Shown: piece after piece, positions 7,657-17,510 of the stretch | How positions within the stretch are numbered: the first letter of the stretch is position 1 | Layout of the letters: each line of letters opens with the position of its first letter | Source: JAHFTY01 sp964584785 | Lineage (GTDB): Bacteria > Acidobacteriota > Terriglobia > 20CM-2-55-15 | Assembly (NCBI GenBank): GCA_964584785.1 | Contig: CAZPBY010000013.1 | Coordinates: forward strand, 59,808-123,807 | Reading direction: 5' to 3' | DNA: 64,000 nt | The notes under the pieces: model-generated | Told to the model about the DNA's origin: nothing | Database searches by the model: none | Seen by the model: only the letters and a program-made list of their open reading frames with translations | Translations under genes and position numbers: made by a program

Positions 7657-10347
7657 TTACTTCTTTGACGCTTCCGGTTGGAGGTTGATCGTCCAAAGCT
7701 CGGAAGAGACTCGGATCATTCTGCCGTAAATCTGACGATCGTCCCTGGAGATCCCTCCGGCAGCAAATCCGCTGTCGGGTAACTGAAGGTCGACGGGTTT
7801 TTGCCCCTTCACCAAAAGGTACAAACCACCGCCAAAGGAACCGAGAAGGCGCTGGCCATCGCTCAACCAGCGCGTGGGTCCGGGAGGTGCAGGGAGCTGG
7901 GTGAACGTTCGCGACTGCACATCGTATACAACAGCGGCGGCGGCGGTTCCTGAGGGAGTTAGCTTGATTCCGGAGATAAATCGTCCGTCCGGTGACCACG
8001 CCGTCGGTCGCATCCACTGACCAGGTTCGACCATCGGGATCGCATTCTGAGAAATATCTTTCCAGGTCTTGTTCGCGTCAACGATGTACGTTTGGCCGGT
8101 GGCCTCAAACACAATGCGGGTTCCATCCGGGGACCACAGCGGGTATGCAGACAGGATCGAAGTATCGGTTATGGCGCGCAACCCGCTTCCGTCCGGCTTG
8201 ATCGTAAAGATCTGGTAGGTACCGCCGCGGTTGGAATAGAAGGCGATCTGGCTGCTGTCCGGAGACCATTGTGGCGCGCGATCGCGAGCCTCGTCGTCCG
8301 TCAGCTGCCGCAGTCCCGTACCGTCCGTACGTACGACGTAAATGTCCTCTCGCTTCACGCCCCCGGTAAAAGCGATCAATTGACCGTCCGGCGAGGGCAT
8401 CGGCGCCCCGAAGTTACCAAAAGAGAGTGAGCCTGCCGTGATCGGCACCAAAGGCCCCACGATCTTTATTGCTTTTGGATCGAAGCCAATCTTGTAAATA
8501 TTGCTTGCCGAAATCTGCTCGACGTACACCATGCGGCTACCGTCACGTGAAATCGTGAGGTGCTCGCGCGCCGCGGAGCCTCCCATCGTGATCGGTTCCG
8601 GTTTACCCAGAGCACGGCCCGATTTCTCGTCGATCGGGATTCGCCAAAAGTTCAAGCTTCCACTTCGATCGCTCGAGAAATAGAGATACTTGCCGTCGGG
8701 CGACCAGACAGGATTCCAGTCGAGATCGGCGTCGTTGGTGACTGAAGTCGGATCCGATCCGTCCGGACGCACCGTCCAAATGTCCCGCTGGCCGTTGCGC
8801 AGGCCGTTTCGTTCGAGGCTCCAGTACGCGATCCGATAATTGTGCGGCGACCAGGCGGGCTGCAAGACATCGAGGTCCCCGAGTTGACGCTTCGCCCCCG
8901 TCTCAACATCGACGATCCAGCCGGAGCCGCGAACGGTGCTTCCGTTATAAGGATCATTCGATCCGTTCTGTTGCGCGTAGACGATTTGTTTGCCGTCAGG
9001 CGACCACGATGGGTTAAACCCGGAATCCGTCAACCTTTTCACGGACTCGCCCGTCGCTCCCATGATGAAAATGCCGCTGCCGTTGCGCGACGATCGAAAG
9101 GCGATGCGTTCACCATTGGGCGAAAAGACGGGCTGCGTATTGTTGACCGTCGGGTCCTTCGTCAGATTGAGAGGATTCTGACCTCCGACGCGCATGAAGT
9201 AGATGTCGCCCGCGTTGGCGTACACGACGGATTTACCATCCGGCGAAAGACTAGGGAAAAGCGGCAAGCCCGGCATGCTTGTCATCTGCGTGAATGTCGG
9301 GTTCTCGGCGAAGAATCCTCGATCGTCCGATGTCGACAGGATGCCCATACGATTGATGACGACGGCCACGATCAAAATCGCGGCGATCGCGACTGACGCC
9401 GACAGCAGCAGAGCAGCACCGCGCCGCGAGGGCTTAGTCGCAGTCTCTGCGTACACTGTCTTGTGAGCGAGAGTTATTCGGCTGGACTCGATGTCGCGTT
9501 TGAGGCGCTTCAAATCGCTTCTCAGCTCCGCGGCGGTCTGAAATCGAAGCTCGACATCCTTTTCCAACGCCTTCGCGATGATTTCTTCGAGTTTGGGCGA
9601 AACGGCGGGATTGGTACGCGACACGGGTGGCGTCGGCTTCTCCAGGATCGCATTGAAAATCACCGCCGTCGTGTTTCCAGTGAACGCCTGAACACCCGTC
9701 ACCATTTCGTAAAGCACCGCACCAAACGAAAACAGGTCCGTGCGCGGATCGAGTTCCTCGCCGCGCGCCTGTTCCGGCGACATGTAAGCAACCGTGCCCA
9801 CTGCTGTGCCGGGACTGGTCAAGTCCGCGTCGTCGTTCGGAGCGCCGGTTTCCAGAACCGACTGATGGCTGGAAGCAGCTGACATCTTCGCAAGACCGAA
9901 GTCGAGGATCTTCACCTGACCGCGCGTCGTGACGAAAATGTTCGCCGGTTTGATGTCGCGATGAGTGATTCCGCGTGAATGCGCGGCATCGAGCGCATCC
10001 GCGATCTGAATGCCGAGATCGATGGTGTCGTCGATCTTCAGCGGTTTGCCGGATATGCGATTCTTCAAGGTGTGACCTTCAAGCAGTTCCATTGCGATGA
10101 AGGGACGGCGGTCGTGCTCACCGATATCGTAGATCGTGCAAATATGCGGATGATTGAGAGCGGACGCCGCTCGGGCTTCGCGTTGAAATCGCTCGAGCGC
10201 CTGAGGGGCAGCGACAACGTCGTCAGGAAGGAATTTCAGCGCCACAAAACGGTTGAGCCGCGGGTCCTCGGCCTTGTACACGACACCCATGCCGCCGTCG
10301 CCAAGCTTCCCAACGATTCGATAATGACCGACCGTTTGCCCGATCAA
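7657..10347 (-). CDS. Membrane Ser/Thr protein kinase with C-terminal TolB/PD40 beta-propeller
   Basis: 896 residues. The Hanks-type kinase domain is at 9-280 with all key parts: Gly loop GKLGDGGMG (13-21), Lys38 in VALKFLP, Glu57, catalytic HRDIKPAN (129-136), DFG (149-151) and APE-equivalent MSPEQARG. A membrane span at about 310-335 separates it from a periplasmic propeller (350-890) built of repeated WSPDGK-type PD40/TolB blades. This one-protein sensor-kinase layout is typical of Acidobacteriota. The propeller probably senses an external ligand or protein. Intact, in contrast to the kinase pseudogene near 30.3 kb. The promoter region is shared with the divergent sulfite-oxidase-like gene. 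Confidence 0.93.
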   Translation of the reverse strand: MIGQTVGHYRIVGKLGDGGMGVVYKAEDPRLNRFVALKFLPDDVVAAPQALERFQREARAASALNHPHICTIYDIGEHDRRPFIAMELLEGHTLKNRISGKPLKIDDTIDLGIQIADALDAAHSRGITHRDIKPANIFVTTRGQVKILDFGLAKMSAASSHQSVLETGAPNDDADLTSPGTAVGTVAYMSPEQARGEELDPRTDLFSFGAVLYEMVTGVQAFTGNTTAVIFNAILEKPTPPVSRTNPAVSPKLEEIIAKALEKDVELRFQTAAELRSDLKRLKRDIESSRITLAHKTVYAETATKPSRRGAALLLSASVAIAAILIVAVVINRMGILSTSDDRGFFAENPTFTQMTSMPGLPLFPSLSPDGKSVVYANAGDIYFMRVGGQNPLNLTKDPTVNNTQPVFSPNGERIAFRSSRNGSGIFIMGATGESVKRLTDSGFNPSWSPDGKQIVYAQQNGSNDPYNGSTVRGSGWIVDVETGAKRQLGDLDVLQPAWSPHNYRIAYWSLERNGLRNGQRDIWTVRPDGSDPTSVTNDADLDWNPVWSPDGKYLYFSSDRSGSLNFWRIPIDEKSGRALGKPEPITMGGSAAREHLTISRDGSRMVYVEQISASNIYKIGFDPKAIKIVGPLVPITAGSLSFGNFGAPMPSPDGQLIAFTGGVKREDIYVVRTDGTGLRQLTDDEARDRAPQWSPDSSQIAFYSNRGGTYQIFTIKPDGSGLRAITDTSILSAYPLWSPDGTRIVFEATGQTYIVDANKTWKDISQNAIPMVEPGQWMRPTAWSPDGRFISGIKLTPSGTAAAAVVYDVQSRTFTQLPAPPGPTRWLSDGQRLLGSFGGGLYLLVKGQKPVDLQLPDSGFAAGGISRDDRQIYGRMIRVSSELWTINLQPEASKK

Positions 10348-10445
10348 AGTGAATAGATCTTACATCAAACGTTTTGCGCGGAACGCCGCCGAATCTGCAA
10401 CAATTCGACGGCAGGCGAACGAAGCATGTTTACGGCGAAAACTGG

Positions 10446-10481
10446 CAGAACCCGGAGCGCATTGACGGGCTTTGTGCCGCC
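10446..10481. repeat. Half copy of the palindromic CAGAACCCGGAGCGC repeat
   Basis: The segment CAGAACCCGGAGCGC...GACGGGCTTTGTG matches the right arm of the palindromic repeats at 16436, 51374, 57437 and 61281; no left arm is visible, so this is a decayed or partial copy. It lies in the 215-bp divergent intergenic region between the kinase and the sulfite-oxidase-like gene, which otherwise shows nothing but the latter's ribosome binding site. Confidence 0.7.
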
Positions 10482-10562
10482 CGCGACTCGATGTTGGGCA
10501 ACTGGCTAATTCGTGAAACAATACGCAGTGCCAACTTAATAGGAGGAGTCAAAGGAGCCGAT

Positions 10563-11723
10563 ATGAAGCATCAGAGCCGTCGAGAAATTCTCAAAGGTGG
10601 TCTCGCATTGGCGGGGCTCAGCGCGCTCGGCCTTGCCGAATGGGAACTGCCGGCGCTCGCCCAGGGCGAAACGCTTGTGCCGTTCAGCGATTCTGCCGCC
10701 GAAGTCAACACGAATCCCGCGGCGGACCGCCGGATCGTCGATACGCGCAAGATCGAGAGTCCATTCACCCCGCCCAATCAGTTTTTCACCACCCAGCACT
10801 ATGGCCATCCCGAAGTCGACGTGACGAAGTACCGTCTGAAAGTGACCGGACTCGTCGACAGACCAAAGACGCTGTCGCTCGATGAACTCAAGAAACTGGG
10901 CAGCGCCGAGCTTGTCGCCGGATTCGAATGCTCGGGCAACCGGCGTCCGCTTCAGGGGCTCTGCAGTAATGGACGATGGACCGGCCTTCCGCTCAAAACG
11001 CTTCTCGATGCCGCCGGTGTGAAGGCGTCTGCCCGGGAATTCATTTTCTTCGGCGCCGATCATGGCGAAGAGGACGTCGACTTCCGCGGAACTGTTTACA
11101 AACTGGACCAGCAGTTCGGACGCAGCCTGAATCGTGAGAAAGCGATGTCCACCGAACCCTTCCTGGCCTATGCACTAAACGGTGAACCGCTCACTAAACA
11201 TCAGGGCTTTCCGGTACGGCTGATCGTTCCCGGCTGGTATGGCGTCGCCAACGTGAAATGGCTCTCGCAAATCCACATTCAGGAAGAGCAGTACCTGGGC
11301 AAGTTCCAGGCTCGCTGGTATCGCACGGTGCGAGGCGAGATGATCGACGGCGAAATGAAGTGGAAGGAGAGCGGGATCACTCATATGCAGCTGAAGTCGT
11401 TCGTTGCGCGAGTGACTCGGACGGGCAATGCTCACAAGGTACTGGTCATCGCGTTGAACGACGGGACCCCGTTGAAAACGGTCGAAGTCCGCGTCGACAA
11501 CGGCGCATGGCAGCCCGCAACCGCGGACTCCACGACGAACGCAAAGTTTGGCTGGAAGTTCTACACCTACAACTGGACCGGCGCGACCTCCGGCGAGCAC
11601 ACGCTTGTTTCACGCGCGACGGATATCACCGGAAAGGTGCAGCCGACGGCCGAAGATCTCGACACCAAGAAATCGTTCCTTGAAGACAACTCTCAACATC
11701 CACGGAAGGTAGTGATCGCTTAA
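10563..11723 (+). CDS. Tat-exported sulfite-oxidase-like molybdopterin oxidoreductase
   Basis: 386 residues from ATG 10563 (AGGAGG upstream); the longer frame has no signal. The twin-arginine signal is SRREILKGG with hydrophobic core and AQG cleavage region (residues 5-35). The Moco domain follows (about 80-270) with the molybdenum-ligand Cys123 in GFECSGNRR, then a Mo-co dimerisation Ig-like domain (about 285-386; VDNGAWQPA, WTGATSGEHTLVSRATD). The enzyme should oxidise sulfite or a related oxyanion in the periplasm and pass electrons to a cytochrome; no dedicated cytochrome is adjacent. Single gene, divergent from the kinase. Confidence 0.9.
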   Translation: MKHQSRREILKGGLALAGLSALGLAEWELPALAQGETLVPFSDSAAEVNTNPAADRRIVDTRKIESPFTPPNQFFTTQHYGHPEVDVTKYRLKVTGLVDRPKTLSLDELKKLGSAELVAGFECSGNRRPLQGLCSNGRWTGLPLKTLLDAAGVKASAREFIFFGADHGEEDVDFRGTVYKLDQQFGRSLNREKAMSTEPFLAYALNGEPLTKHQGFPVRLIVPGWYGVANVKWLSQIHIQEEQYLGKFQARWYRTVRGEMIDGEMKWKESGITHMQLKSFVARVTRTGNAHKVLVIALNDGTPLKTVEVRVDNGAWQPATADSTTNAKFGWKFYTYNWTGATSGEHTLVSRATDITGKVQPTAEDLDTKKSFLEDNSQHPRKVVIA

Positions 11724-11751
11724 CCCTGAAAGAACCGCCGCGGCCGCGGCC

Positions 11752-11813
11752 GCGCCGGCTGAAGCCGGCGCCTACAACTCCGCAAAACTGTAGGCGCCCG
11801 CTTCAGCCGGCGC
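11752..11813. repeat. Palindromic GCCGGCTGAAGCCGGC-type repeat
   Basis: Inverted repeat with arms of about 25 bp (11752-11776 and 11789-11813; GCGCCGGCTGAAGCCGGCGC against GGCGCCCGCTTCAGCCGGCGC), each arm itself near-palindromic. It fills much of the 170-bp gap between the sulfite-oxidase-like gene and the TonB receptor, and is a REP-like unit that may also act as a terminator. Confidence 0.75.
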
Positions 11814-11893
11814 GTGCGCGAAGCGCAGGTTTCCCTTTCTTGACGTGACCTTTCTCCCAGAATAAGCTCGTTTCACTCACGCGGAGGTTCAAC

Positions 11894-14680
11894 ATGCTTG
11901 CGAACGTACGTCAGCGATTCATCCCTTTGTCTATCGTGTTTGCTTTCGTCATTGCTATAGCTGCGCCGTCGGCTTGGGCGCAGAGTGCGATCGTAGGAGT
12001 TGTCAAGGACGCCACGGGCGCCGTCCTGCCCGGGGTCGACGTAGAAGTGTCAAGTACATCTCTTATCGAAGGAACGCGGACCACAATCACGGACGAGGCC
12101 GGAAAGTATAACGTCGCCGCTCTGCGGCCGGGCGAGTACAACGTCACGTTCAGTCTGCCCGGTTTCAAAACCGTCAAGCGCGAAGGCATCAAACTGCCGA
12201 CGTCATTCACCGCGACCGTGAACGCCGACTTGTCGGTCGGCGGCATCGAAGACGCCGTTACAGTCGTCGGCGAATCGCCTCTCGTTGATGTAAGGAATTC
12301 CCTTTCGCAAACCGTCATGAACCGCGAAGTGCGCGACACGATCCCGACCGGCAAGGATCCCTTTGCCGTCGGCCAGCTCATCGCGGGCGTGACCACCTCA
12401 ACACCCGACGTGGGCGGAACGCAGATCATGCAGCAGCCGACGCTACAGGTGCACGGATCATCGAACAACGACAACGTGTTCATGGTCGACAGCGTACAGA
12501 TCCAGCACATCGGTTTCGGCGGAAACCAAACGGGCTTTTACTTTAACGACGGCCTGATGGAAGAGATCGGCTACCAGACCAGTTCGCTCCAGGCGGAGGC
12601 GCCTGTCGGCGGTGTACAGATCAACATGATTCCGCATGAAGGCGGCAACAAGTTTCATGGATCCGCTTTCGTCAGCGGCGCCAACGAGCACACGCAGGCC
12701 AGCAATCTGGACCAGCATCTCATCGACCTCGCATTCAAAAAGCAGAACCGCGTTAAAAGCCTTTACGACTTGAACCTCACGCTTGGAGGACCGATCGCAC
12801 GCGACAGGCTATGGTTCTTTGGAACGTATCGCCGGTGGAGCGCCAACAACTATCTCGGCAACACTTTCACGTCAACCGGCGCGCAAGCCGTCGACGATCA
12901 ACATATCAGCGATGGCACATTGCGCCTGACCCTTCAGGCGACACGGAAGAACAAACTCGCGTTTCATTACGATCGCAGCTGGAAGTGGCGCGGCCACCGG
13001 CCGAACAACTGGTTGTCCGCAAGCATCAACGATCCAATCTCTGACGTCGTCCAGACGACCCAACTGAACTACATCGGTGAGGTAAAGTGGACGTCGACCA
13101 TCACCAACAAGCTACTCGCGGAAGCGTCCATATTTTCGCTGCCCGTGAACTACACGCTGGGCTTCGAACCGGACGCCGCGCCAAACGTCATCGCGACGTT
13201 CGATCAAACGAAGTCCGTGATCAGCGGCGTCGCCCCACGTTCGGACCGGAACAACGCGCAGATGTTCACCTACGCGGCAAGCATCTCCTATGTCACGGGT
13301 TCCCACAGTTTCAAGGCAGGCACGCAAGTCCGAAGGGGCTCGTCTCAGGAACTGTTCACGATCCGTGGCGACATTCTTCAAATCACCAGCAACGGCACGC
13401 CGACCAGCGTTCGGCTCGTCAACACCCCTAGCGGCCACAAAGAATCCGGCATAAATAGCGCGATCTTTTTACAGGACTCGTGGCGAATCGACCGGTTCAC
13501 GATTAATCCAGGTCTCCGGTATGAACGATTCGTCATGTCGATCCCCGCACAAAGCGCTCCCGCCGGCACCTGGATCGGCGCTCGGGATTTCGCGGCGCAA
13601 AACAACATCGTGAACTGGAACACCGTTTCACCGCGATTAGGCTTTTCATGGGACATGTTCGGGAACGGCCGGACGGCGTTGAAGGGCGGCGTCAGCCGGT
13701 ACGATCGTCAGGAGGGCATCACTCTCGTTCAACCGCTCAACCAGCGGAACATCTCGTTCCTGTTGTGTCCGTGGTCGGATTCGAACAACGATTTGACTGC
13801 GCAGGTCGGCGAGATCGACAGAGCCCGCTGCACGGGCTCGTTGCTTCCCACGCTCGGTTACGTCGATCCCAACCTGAAGCGTCCGCATCAATGGGAGTAC
13901 ACGGCGATGGTGCAGCGGCAGGTCGGTTCCGATACGTCCGTGAGCGTTGGCTATTACGGACGCCGGTTCAAGGATCTTTATACCACCGTGAACTCGTTGG
14001 TGCCTCCGTCGGCGTACACGCCTGTGACGATCACAAACCCGCTGACGAACCAGCCGATGACCATCTACAACCAGGATCCTGCAACTCGAGGACAAGTCCG
14101 CAACCTGCTCGCGACTATTCCGGATCTGAAGCAGTGGTACAACGGCGTCGAGTTTCAGGTGAACACGCGGCTGTCGAAGGCCACCGTCTTTGGAGGACTG
14201 ACCATCGGGAGAGACTACGGTGATCAGGACAGCGGCGACTTGAACAATCCGAACAATCGCATCAACAATCGCGGCAATATCGGATTCGACTCGACGTATC
14301 AGATCCGCAGCGGTTTCAGCTACCGTGCGCCGTACGGTGTGCAGTTCTCAGGCTCACTTCGCGAAGCGACAGGACTGCCGCAAACACGGACCTACTCGGT
14401 AGGAACATCCATCGTGCCGAATCTGACCCAGGTTACACAAAACGTCCAGGTGGCGAAGCGCGGTGACTTCCGGTATCCATGGGTGAATCTGGTCGACCTG
14501 AGGTTCGTGAAGGTCTTCAAAACGGAGAGCATTCGGATGGAACCAACGCTCGATCTCTACAACCTTTTCAACAACAATGCCGTCACCAGCGCTGTCACAA
14601 CTATAGGTACCTCGCTGGGACGGCCTTCCGCGATCGTCATGGCCCGCATCGTTCGGTTTGGCTGGCACATGACGTTCTGA
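11894..14680 (+). CDS. TonB-dependent receptor, Oar-like, with carboxypeptidase-regulatory domain
   Basis: 928 residues. Signal peptide at 1-29 (SAWAQ cleavage), a CarboxypepD_reg beta-sandwich at 32-115 (IVGVVKDATGAVLPGVDVEV), a plug domain (about 120-230) and an outer-membrane beta-barrel ending in the aromatic strand IVRFGWHMTF. This is the acidobacterial SusC/Oar-like type, which imports oligosaccharides, peptides or metal chelates with TonB energy. No SusD-like lipoprotein is adjacent, so the substrate is open. A GGAGG precedes the ATG. A long inverted repeat follows the stop. Confidence 0.93.
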   Translation: MLANVRQRFIPLSIVFAFVIAIAAPSAWAQSAIVGVVKDATGAVLPGVDVEVSSTSLIEGTRTTITDEAGKYNVAALRPGEYNVTFSLPGFKTVKREGIKLPTSFTATVNADLSVGGIEDAVTVVGESPLVDVRNSLSQTVMNREVRDTIPTGKDPFAVGQLIAGVTTSTPDVGGTQIMQQPTLQVHGSSNNDNVFMVDSVQIQHIGFGGNQTGFYFNDGLMEEIGYQTSSLQAEAPVGGVQINMIPHEGGNKFHGSAFVSGANEHTQASNLDQHLIDLAFKKQNRVKSLYDLNLTLGGPIARDRLWFFGTYRRWSANNYLGNTFTSTGAQAVDDQHISDGTLRLTLQATRKNKLAFHYDRSWKWRGHRPNNWLSASINDPISDVVQTTQLNYIGEVKWTSTITNKLLAEASIFSLPVNYTLGFEPDAAPNVIATFDQTKSVISGVAPRSDRNNAQMFTYAASISYVTGSHSFKAGTQVRRGSSQELFTIRGDILQITSNGTPTSVRLVNTPSGHKESGINSAIFLQDSWRIDRFTINPGLRYERFVMSIPAQSAPAGTWIGARDFAAQNNIVNWNTVSPRLGFSWDMFGNGRTALKGGVSRYDRQEGITLVQPLNQRNISFLLCPWSDSNNDLTAQVGEIDRARCTGSLLPTLGYVDPNLKRPHQWEYTAMVQRQVGSDTSVSVGYYGRRFKDLYTTVNSLVPPSAYTPVTITNPLTNQPMTIYNQDPATRGQVRNLLATIPDLKQWYNGVEFQVNTRLSKATVFGGLTIGRDYGDQDSGDLNNPNNRINNRGNIGFDSTYQIRSGFSYRAPYGVQFSGSLREATGLPQTRTYSVGTSIVPNLTQVTQNVQVAKRGDFRYPWVNLVDLRFVKVFKTESIRMEPTLDLYNLFNNNAVTSAVTTIGTSLGRPSAIVMARIVRFGWHMTF

Positions 14681-14681
14681 A

Positions 14682-14804
14682 CCGGAGATTTGCGTTTGAC
14701 GTTGGACATCCCGACGTTTGACATTTGACGTATTCAGAAGCTAGCGGTCCGACAATGTCAACCGTCAAACGTCGGGATGTCCAACGTCAAATGCAAATCT
14801 CCGG
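14682..14804. repeat. 41-bp-armed inverted repeat between convergent genes
   Basis: Arms 14682-14722 and 14764-14804 are reverse complements with a single mismatch and a 41-base loop. It starts right after the TonB receptor stop and ends ten bases before the priA stop, so in RNA it would form a very stable hairpin on either strand. Probably a small repeat element used as bidirectional terminator. Confidence 0.88.
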
Positions 14805-14814
14805 ATCGCCTTCA

Positions 14815-16833
14815 TCACAGAAGACTCACCGGATCTACGTCCACGATAACTTTTGTCGGACCGATCTTTTGTTCCTCCAGGTGCCGCTGTAGTCGTTGAA
14901 GGGCATCGTGCAGCGCGGGACGTGAGGAAGATTTGATCAAGAGCTGATGCCGAAACACCTTCTTGAGTTTCTCGAGCGGAGCGGGAGCCGGTCCGAGAAT
15001 GCGTATCGAATCCGTGCGAAGGGAATCCAGGAAGTCGCTGACCTGACGAGCGAGTCGTGATGCGGCGGCAGCATTGCGATCCAGTACCAGGATGCCGGCG
15101 AGAGCGGTGAACGGCGGATAAAACATCATCTTCCGGTATCGCGATTCCGTTGCATAAAAGTCTTCGAAGCGCTGAGTGCAGGCAAGTTGAAATGCGTAGT
15201 GATCGGGAAAATAACTTTGAATGATCACTTCACCCGGCCGATCGCCGCGTCCGGACCGGCCGGCGACTTGCGTCAGCAGCTGAAACGTGCGCTCGGCAGC
15301 GCGAAAGTCCGGCAACGATAAAGCCGCATCGGCAGCCACCACGCCGACGAGCGTGACATTGGGAAAGTCATGGCCCTTGGCGATCATCTGCGTGCCGACC
15401 AGCAATTCGATCTCGCCGGTCCGAAAGCCTCCGAGCACGCGCTGGTAATCGCGAAGGTGTCGCATGGTGTCCCGATCGAGGCGGCCGATTCGGGCGCCGG
15501 CAAAAATCTCCTTCAGTTCGGCTTCAATGCGCTCTGTGCCTTCGCCGACGTAATGGATGTATTCGCTGGCGCAGTCGCGGCACTTCGACGGCGGTGTCTT
15601 CGCGAGACCGCAGTAGTGGCACAACAGTCTGTTAATGGCCTTGTGAAACGTCATCGCAACGCTGCAGGCGGTGCAAGTGAACGTTGCGCCGCAGTGCCGG
15701 CACAGCAGGAATGCCGCGAATCCCCGCCGGTTCAGCAGAATCATCGTTTGCTCCCGCCGTTCGAGGCGTTCGGCCACTGCGTCGAGCAGTCGACGCGAGA
15801 AGATCACCTGCTTCCCGGCAGCCTGGTATTCGTCCCGCATATTGACGATTTCGACTTCCGGTAACGAGCGGTCCTCCACACGCGTTGACATGGAGACGTA
15901 GGCGTACTTCCGCGATTCCGCATTGCGAAACGATTCCATCGACGGCGTCGCCGAACCCAGGACTACAGCGCAGTTGCTGAGTTTTGCCCGCATGACGGCC
16001 GTATCCCGGCCGTTGTAACGCGGCAGTTCTTCCTGCTTGTATGTGGTCTCGTGCTCTTCGTCCACGACGACCAGGCCAATGTTTCGCAACGGCGCAAACA
16101 CGGCCGAACGCGTACCGATCACGATCGGAGCGGCACCGCTTCGGATGCGAAGCCATTCATCGATGCGCTGCCGTTTCGTCAAAGAGCTGTGGAGGATCGC
16201 AGTCTTGCCGGGAAATCGGATGGCAAAACGCTCGGTCAGCTGCGGCGTAAGCCCGATTTCCGGAACAAGGATCAGTGCCGTCTTGCCTTGGGCAAGGTAG
16301 TGTTCCACCGCACGCAAATACACCTCGGTCTTGCCGCTCCCGGTGACACCGTGAAGCAAAACAGAATGGAACCCATGCGTCTCCTGAATCGCGAAAAGAG
16401 CCGTCAACTGGTCGGTGGTCAACTGCGGGATTTCGTCACGAAGCCCGTCGCGGCGCTCCAGGTTCTGCACGTGACGACAAAAATTGCCGGAACCCGGAGC
16501 GCAGCGACGGGCTTCGTGGGAAACGTGTTTCGAATTAATCCCCGGCGGCAAAGCGGCCTTCAACACTTCTCCCAGCGGCGCAAGGTAATAATCCGAAACC
16601 CAACGGCATAGCTTAAAAATATCCGCGTGCAGCAGTGGCTCCGCATCCACCACTTTCGAGAGCGTCTGGATCTCAAAGCCGGCCGGCGCGTCCTTGCGCA
16701 GCGAGACGACGAAACCGTCTTCCTCGCGTTTTCGGAAAGGAACGACAACCCGGCACCCGACGTCGACCGGTCCGTTCAGCTTGTAGACGAACGTCCGCGA
16801 GAGCGGCAGACAGACCGCAACATCGGCATACAT
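14815..16833 (-). CDS. priA: Primosomal replication restart helicase PriA, with in-frame palindromic repeat
   Basis: 672 residues (E. coli PriA 732). It reloads the replicative helicase at stalled forks. Seen: 3'-DNA-binding domain (1-98), Walker A GVTGSGKTE (162-170), Walker B VVDEEHE, the zinc-binding Cys cluster (CRHCGATFTCTAC; CHYCGLAKTPPSKCRDC) and helicase motifs through VAGRSGRGDRPGEVIIQ. Odd: between the DNA-binding domain and the helicase, where a winged helix of about 70 residues is expected, there are only about 35 residues, nearly all (105-132; HEARRCAPGSG ... QNLERRDGLRDE) encoded by a palindromic repeat found elsewhere in the window. It is the distal gene of the rpoZ-coaBC-udg-priA run. 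Confidence 0.93.
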   Translation of the reverse strand: MYADVAVCLPLSRTFVYKLNGPVDVGCRVVVPFRKREEDGFVVSLRKDAPAGFEIQTLSKVVDAEPLLHADIFKLCRWVSDYYLAPLGEVLKAALPPGINSKHVSHEARRCAPGSGNFCRHVQNLERRDGLRDEIPQLTTDQLTALFAIQETHGFHSVLLHGVTGSGKTEVYLRAVEHYLAQGKTALILVPEIGLTPQLTERFAIRFPGKTAILHSSLTKRQRIDEWLRIRSGAAPIVIGTRSAVFAPLRNIGLVVVDEEHETTYKQEELPRYNGRDTAVMRAKLSNCAVVLGSATPSMESFRNAESRKYAYVSMSTRVEDRSLPEVEIVNMRDEYQAAGKQVIFSRRLLDAVAERLERREQTMILLNRRGFAAFLLCRHCGATFTCTACSVAMTFHKAINRLLCHYCGLAKTPPSKCRDCASEYIHYVGEGTERIEAELKEIFAGARIGRLDRDTMRHLRDYQRVLGGFRTGEIELLVGTQMIAKGHDFPNVTLVGVVAADAALSLPDFRAAERTFQLLTQVAGRSGRGDRPGEVIIQSYFPDHYAFQLACTQRFEDFYATESRYRKMMFYPPFTALAGILVLDRNAAAASRLARQVSDFLDSLRTDSIRILGPAPAPLEKLKKVFRHQLLIKSSSRPALHDALQRLQRHLEEQKIGPTKVIVDVDPVSLL
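16436..16519. repeat. Palindromic repeat translated inside priA
   Basis: Left arm 16436-16467 and right arm 16488-16519 match the perfect copy at 57437-57538, with a shorter loop. The whole unit is 84 bases, a multiple of three, and keeps the priA frame open. Confidence 0.88.
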
Positions 16834-16835
16834 CG

Positions 16836-17510
16836 TCAGGATCGAAGGCGGAACAATTCGGCGCGGATCTGTTTCATGTCTTCCCAGACCTCGCGTTTTT
16901 TATCAGGAGAGCGCAGAAGGTATGCGGGATGGAAGGTCGCGATCACGCGGATGCCGTCGACATCGTGGAATCTTCCGCGAAGCTTCGAGATCGACGACGC
17001 CGTTTGCAGAACCGTTTGTGCCGCAAACGTGCCGAGGCAACAAATGATCTTTGGCTTGATGACGGCAAGCTGATGTTTGAGAAACGGATTGCATGCCATA
17101 ACTTCGTCCGGCTCAGGATTCCGATTTTCCGGCGGGCGGCACTTCAGCACATTGCAGATGTAGACGTCCTCACGCTTCAGATCGATGGACTCGATGATCT
17201 TCGTCAGAAGCTGGCCCGCTCGTCCCACGAACGGCAAACCCTGCTGGTCTTCATCGAATCCGGGCGCTTCGCCGACAAACACAAGCTCCGCGTTTGGGTT
17301 TCCTGAACCGAACACGATGTTGGTCCGCTTCGGCGCAAGCTTGCATCGCTGACAGTCACCGATGTCATCACGGATGGCCTGCAATCCGGGAGCATTGCTC
17401 GTTTGATTCGGAACGGCTGCCGCAACGGCGGGTTGTTGGTTCGAGTGGATCTCGAGCGAGGTGACGCCGATGTCCCGGAAGAACTCCAACTGTTGAACCA
17501 GTTCATGCAT
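16836..17510 (-). CDS. Family 4 (Fe-S) uracil-DNA glycosylase
   Basis: 224 residues. It removes uracil from DNA in base excision repair. An N-terminal extension of about 40 residues precedes the core; CQRCKLAPKRTNIVFG gives the first iron-sulfur cysteines, VFVGEAPGFDEDQQGLPFVGRAG is motif 1 of family 4 (residues 76-98), CNVLKCRPPENRNPEPDE and the following ACNPFL give further cysteines, and HPAYLLRSP is motif 2. The N-terminal part resembles the SPO1 DNA-polymerase-like domain seen in this family. It overlaps coaBC by eight bases upstream and precedes priA by two. Confidence 0.92.
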   Translation of the reverse strand: MHELVQQLEFFRDIGVTSLEIHSNQQPAVAAAVPNQTSNAPGLQAIRDDIGDCQRCKLAPKRTNIVFGSGNPNAELVFVGEAPGFDEDQQGLPFVGRAGQLLTKIIESIDLKREDVYICNVLKCRPPENRNPEPDEVMACNPFLKHQLAVIKPKIICCLGTFAAQTVLQTASSISKLRGRFHDVDGIRVIATFHPAYLLRSPDKKREVWEDMKQIRAELFRLRS

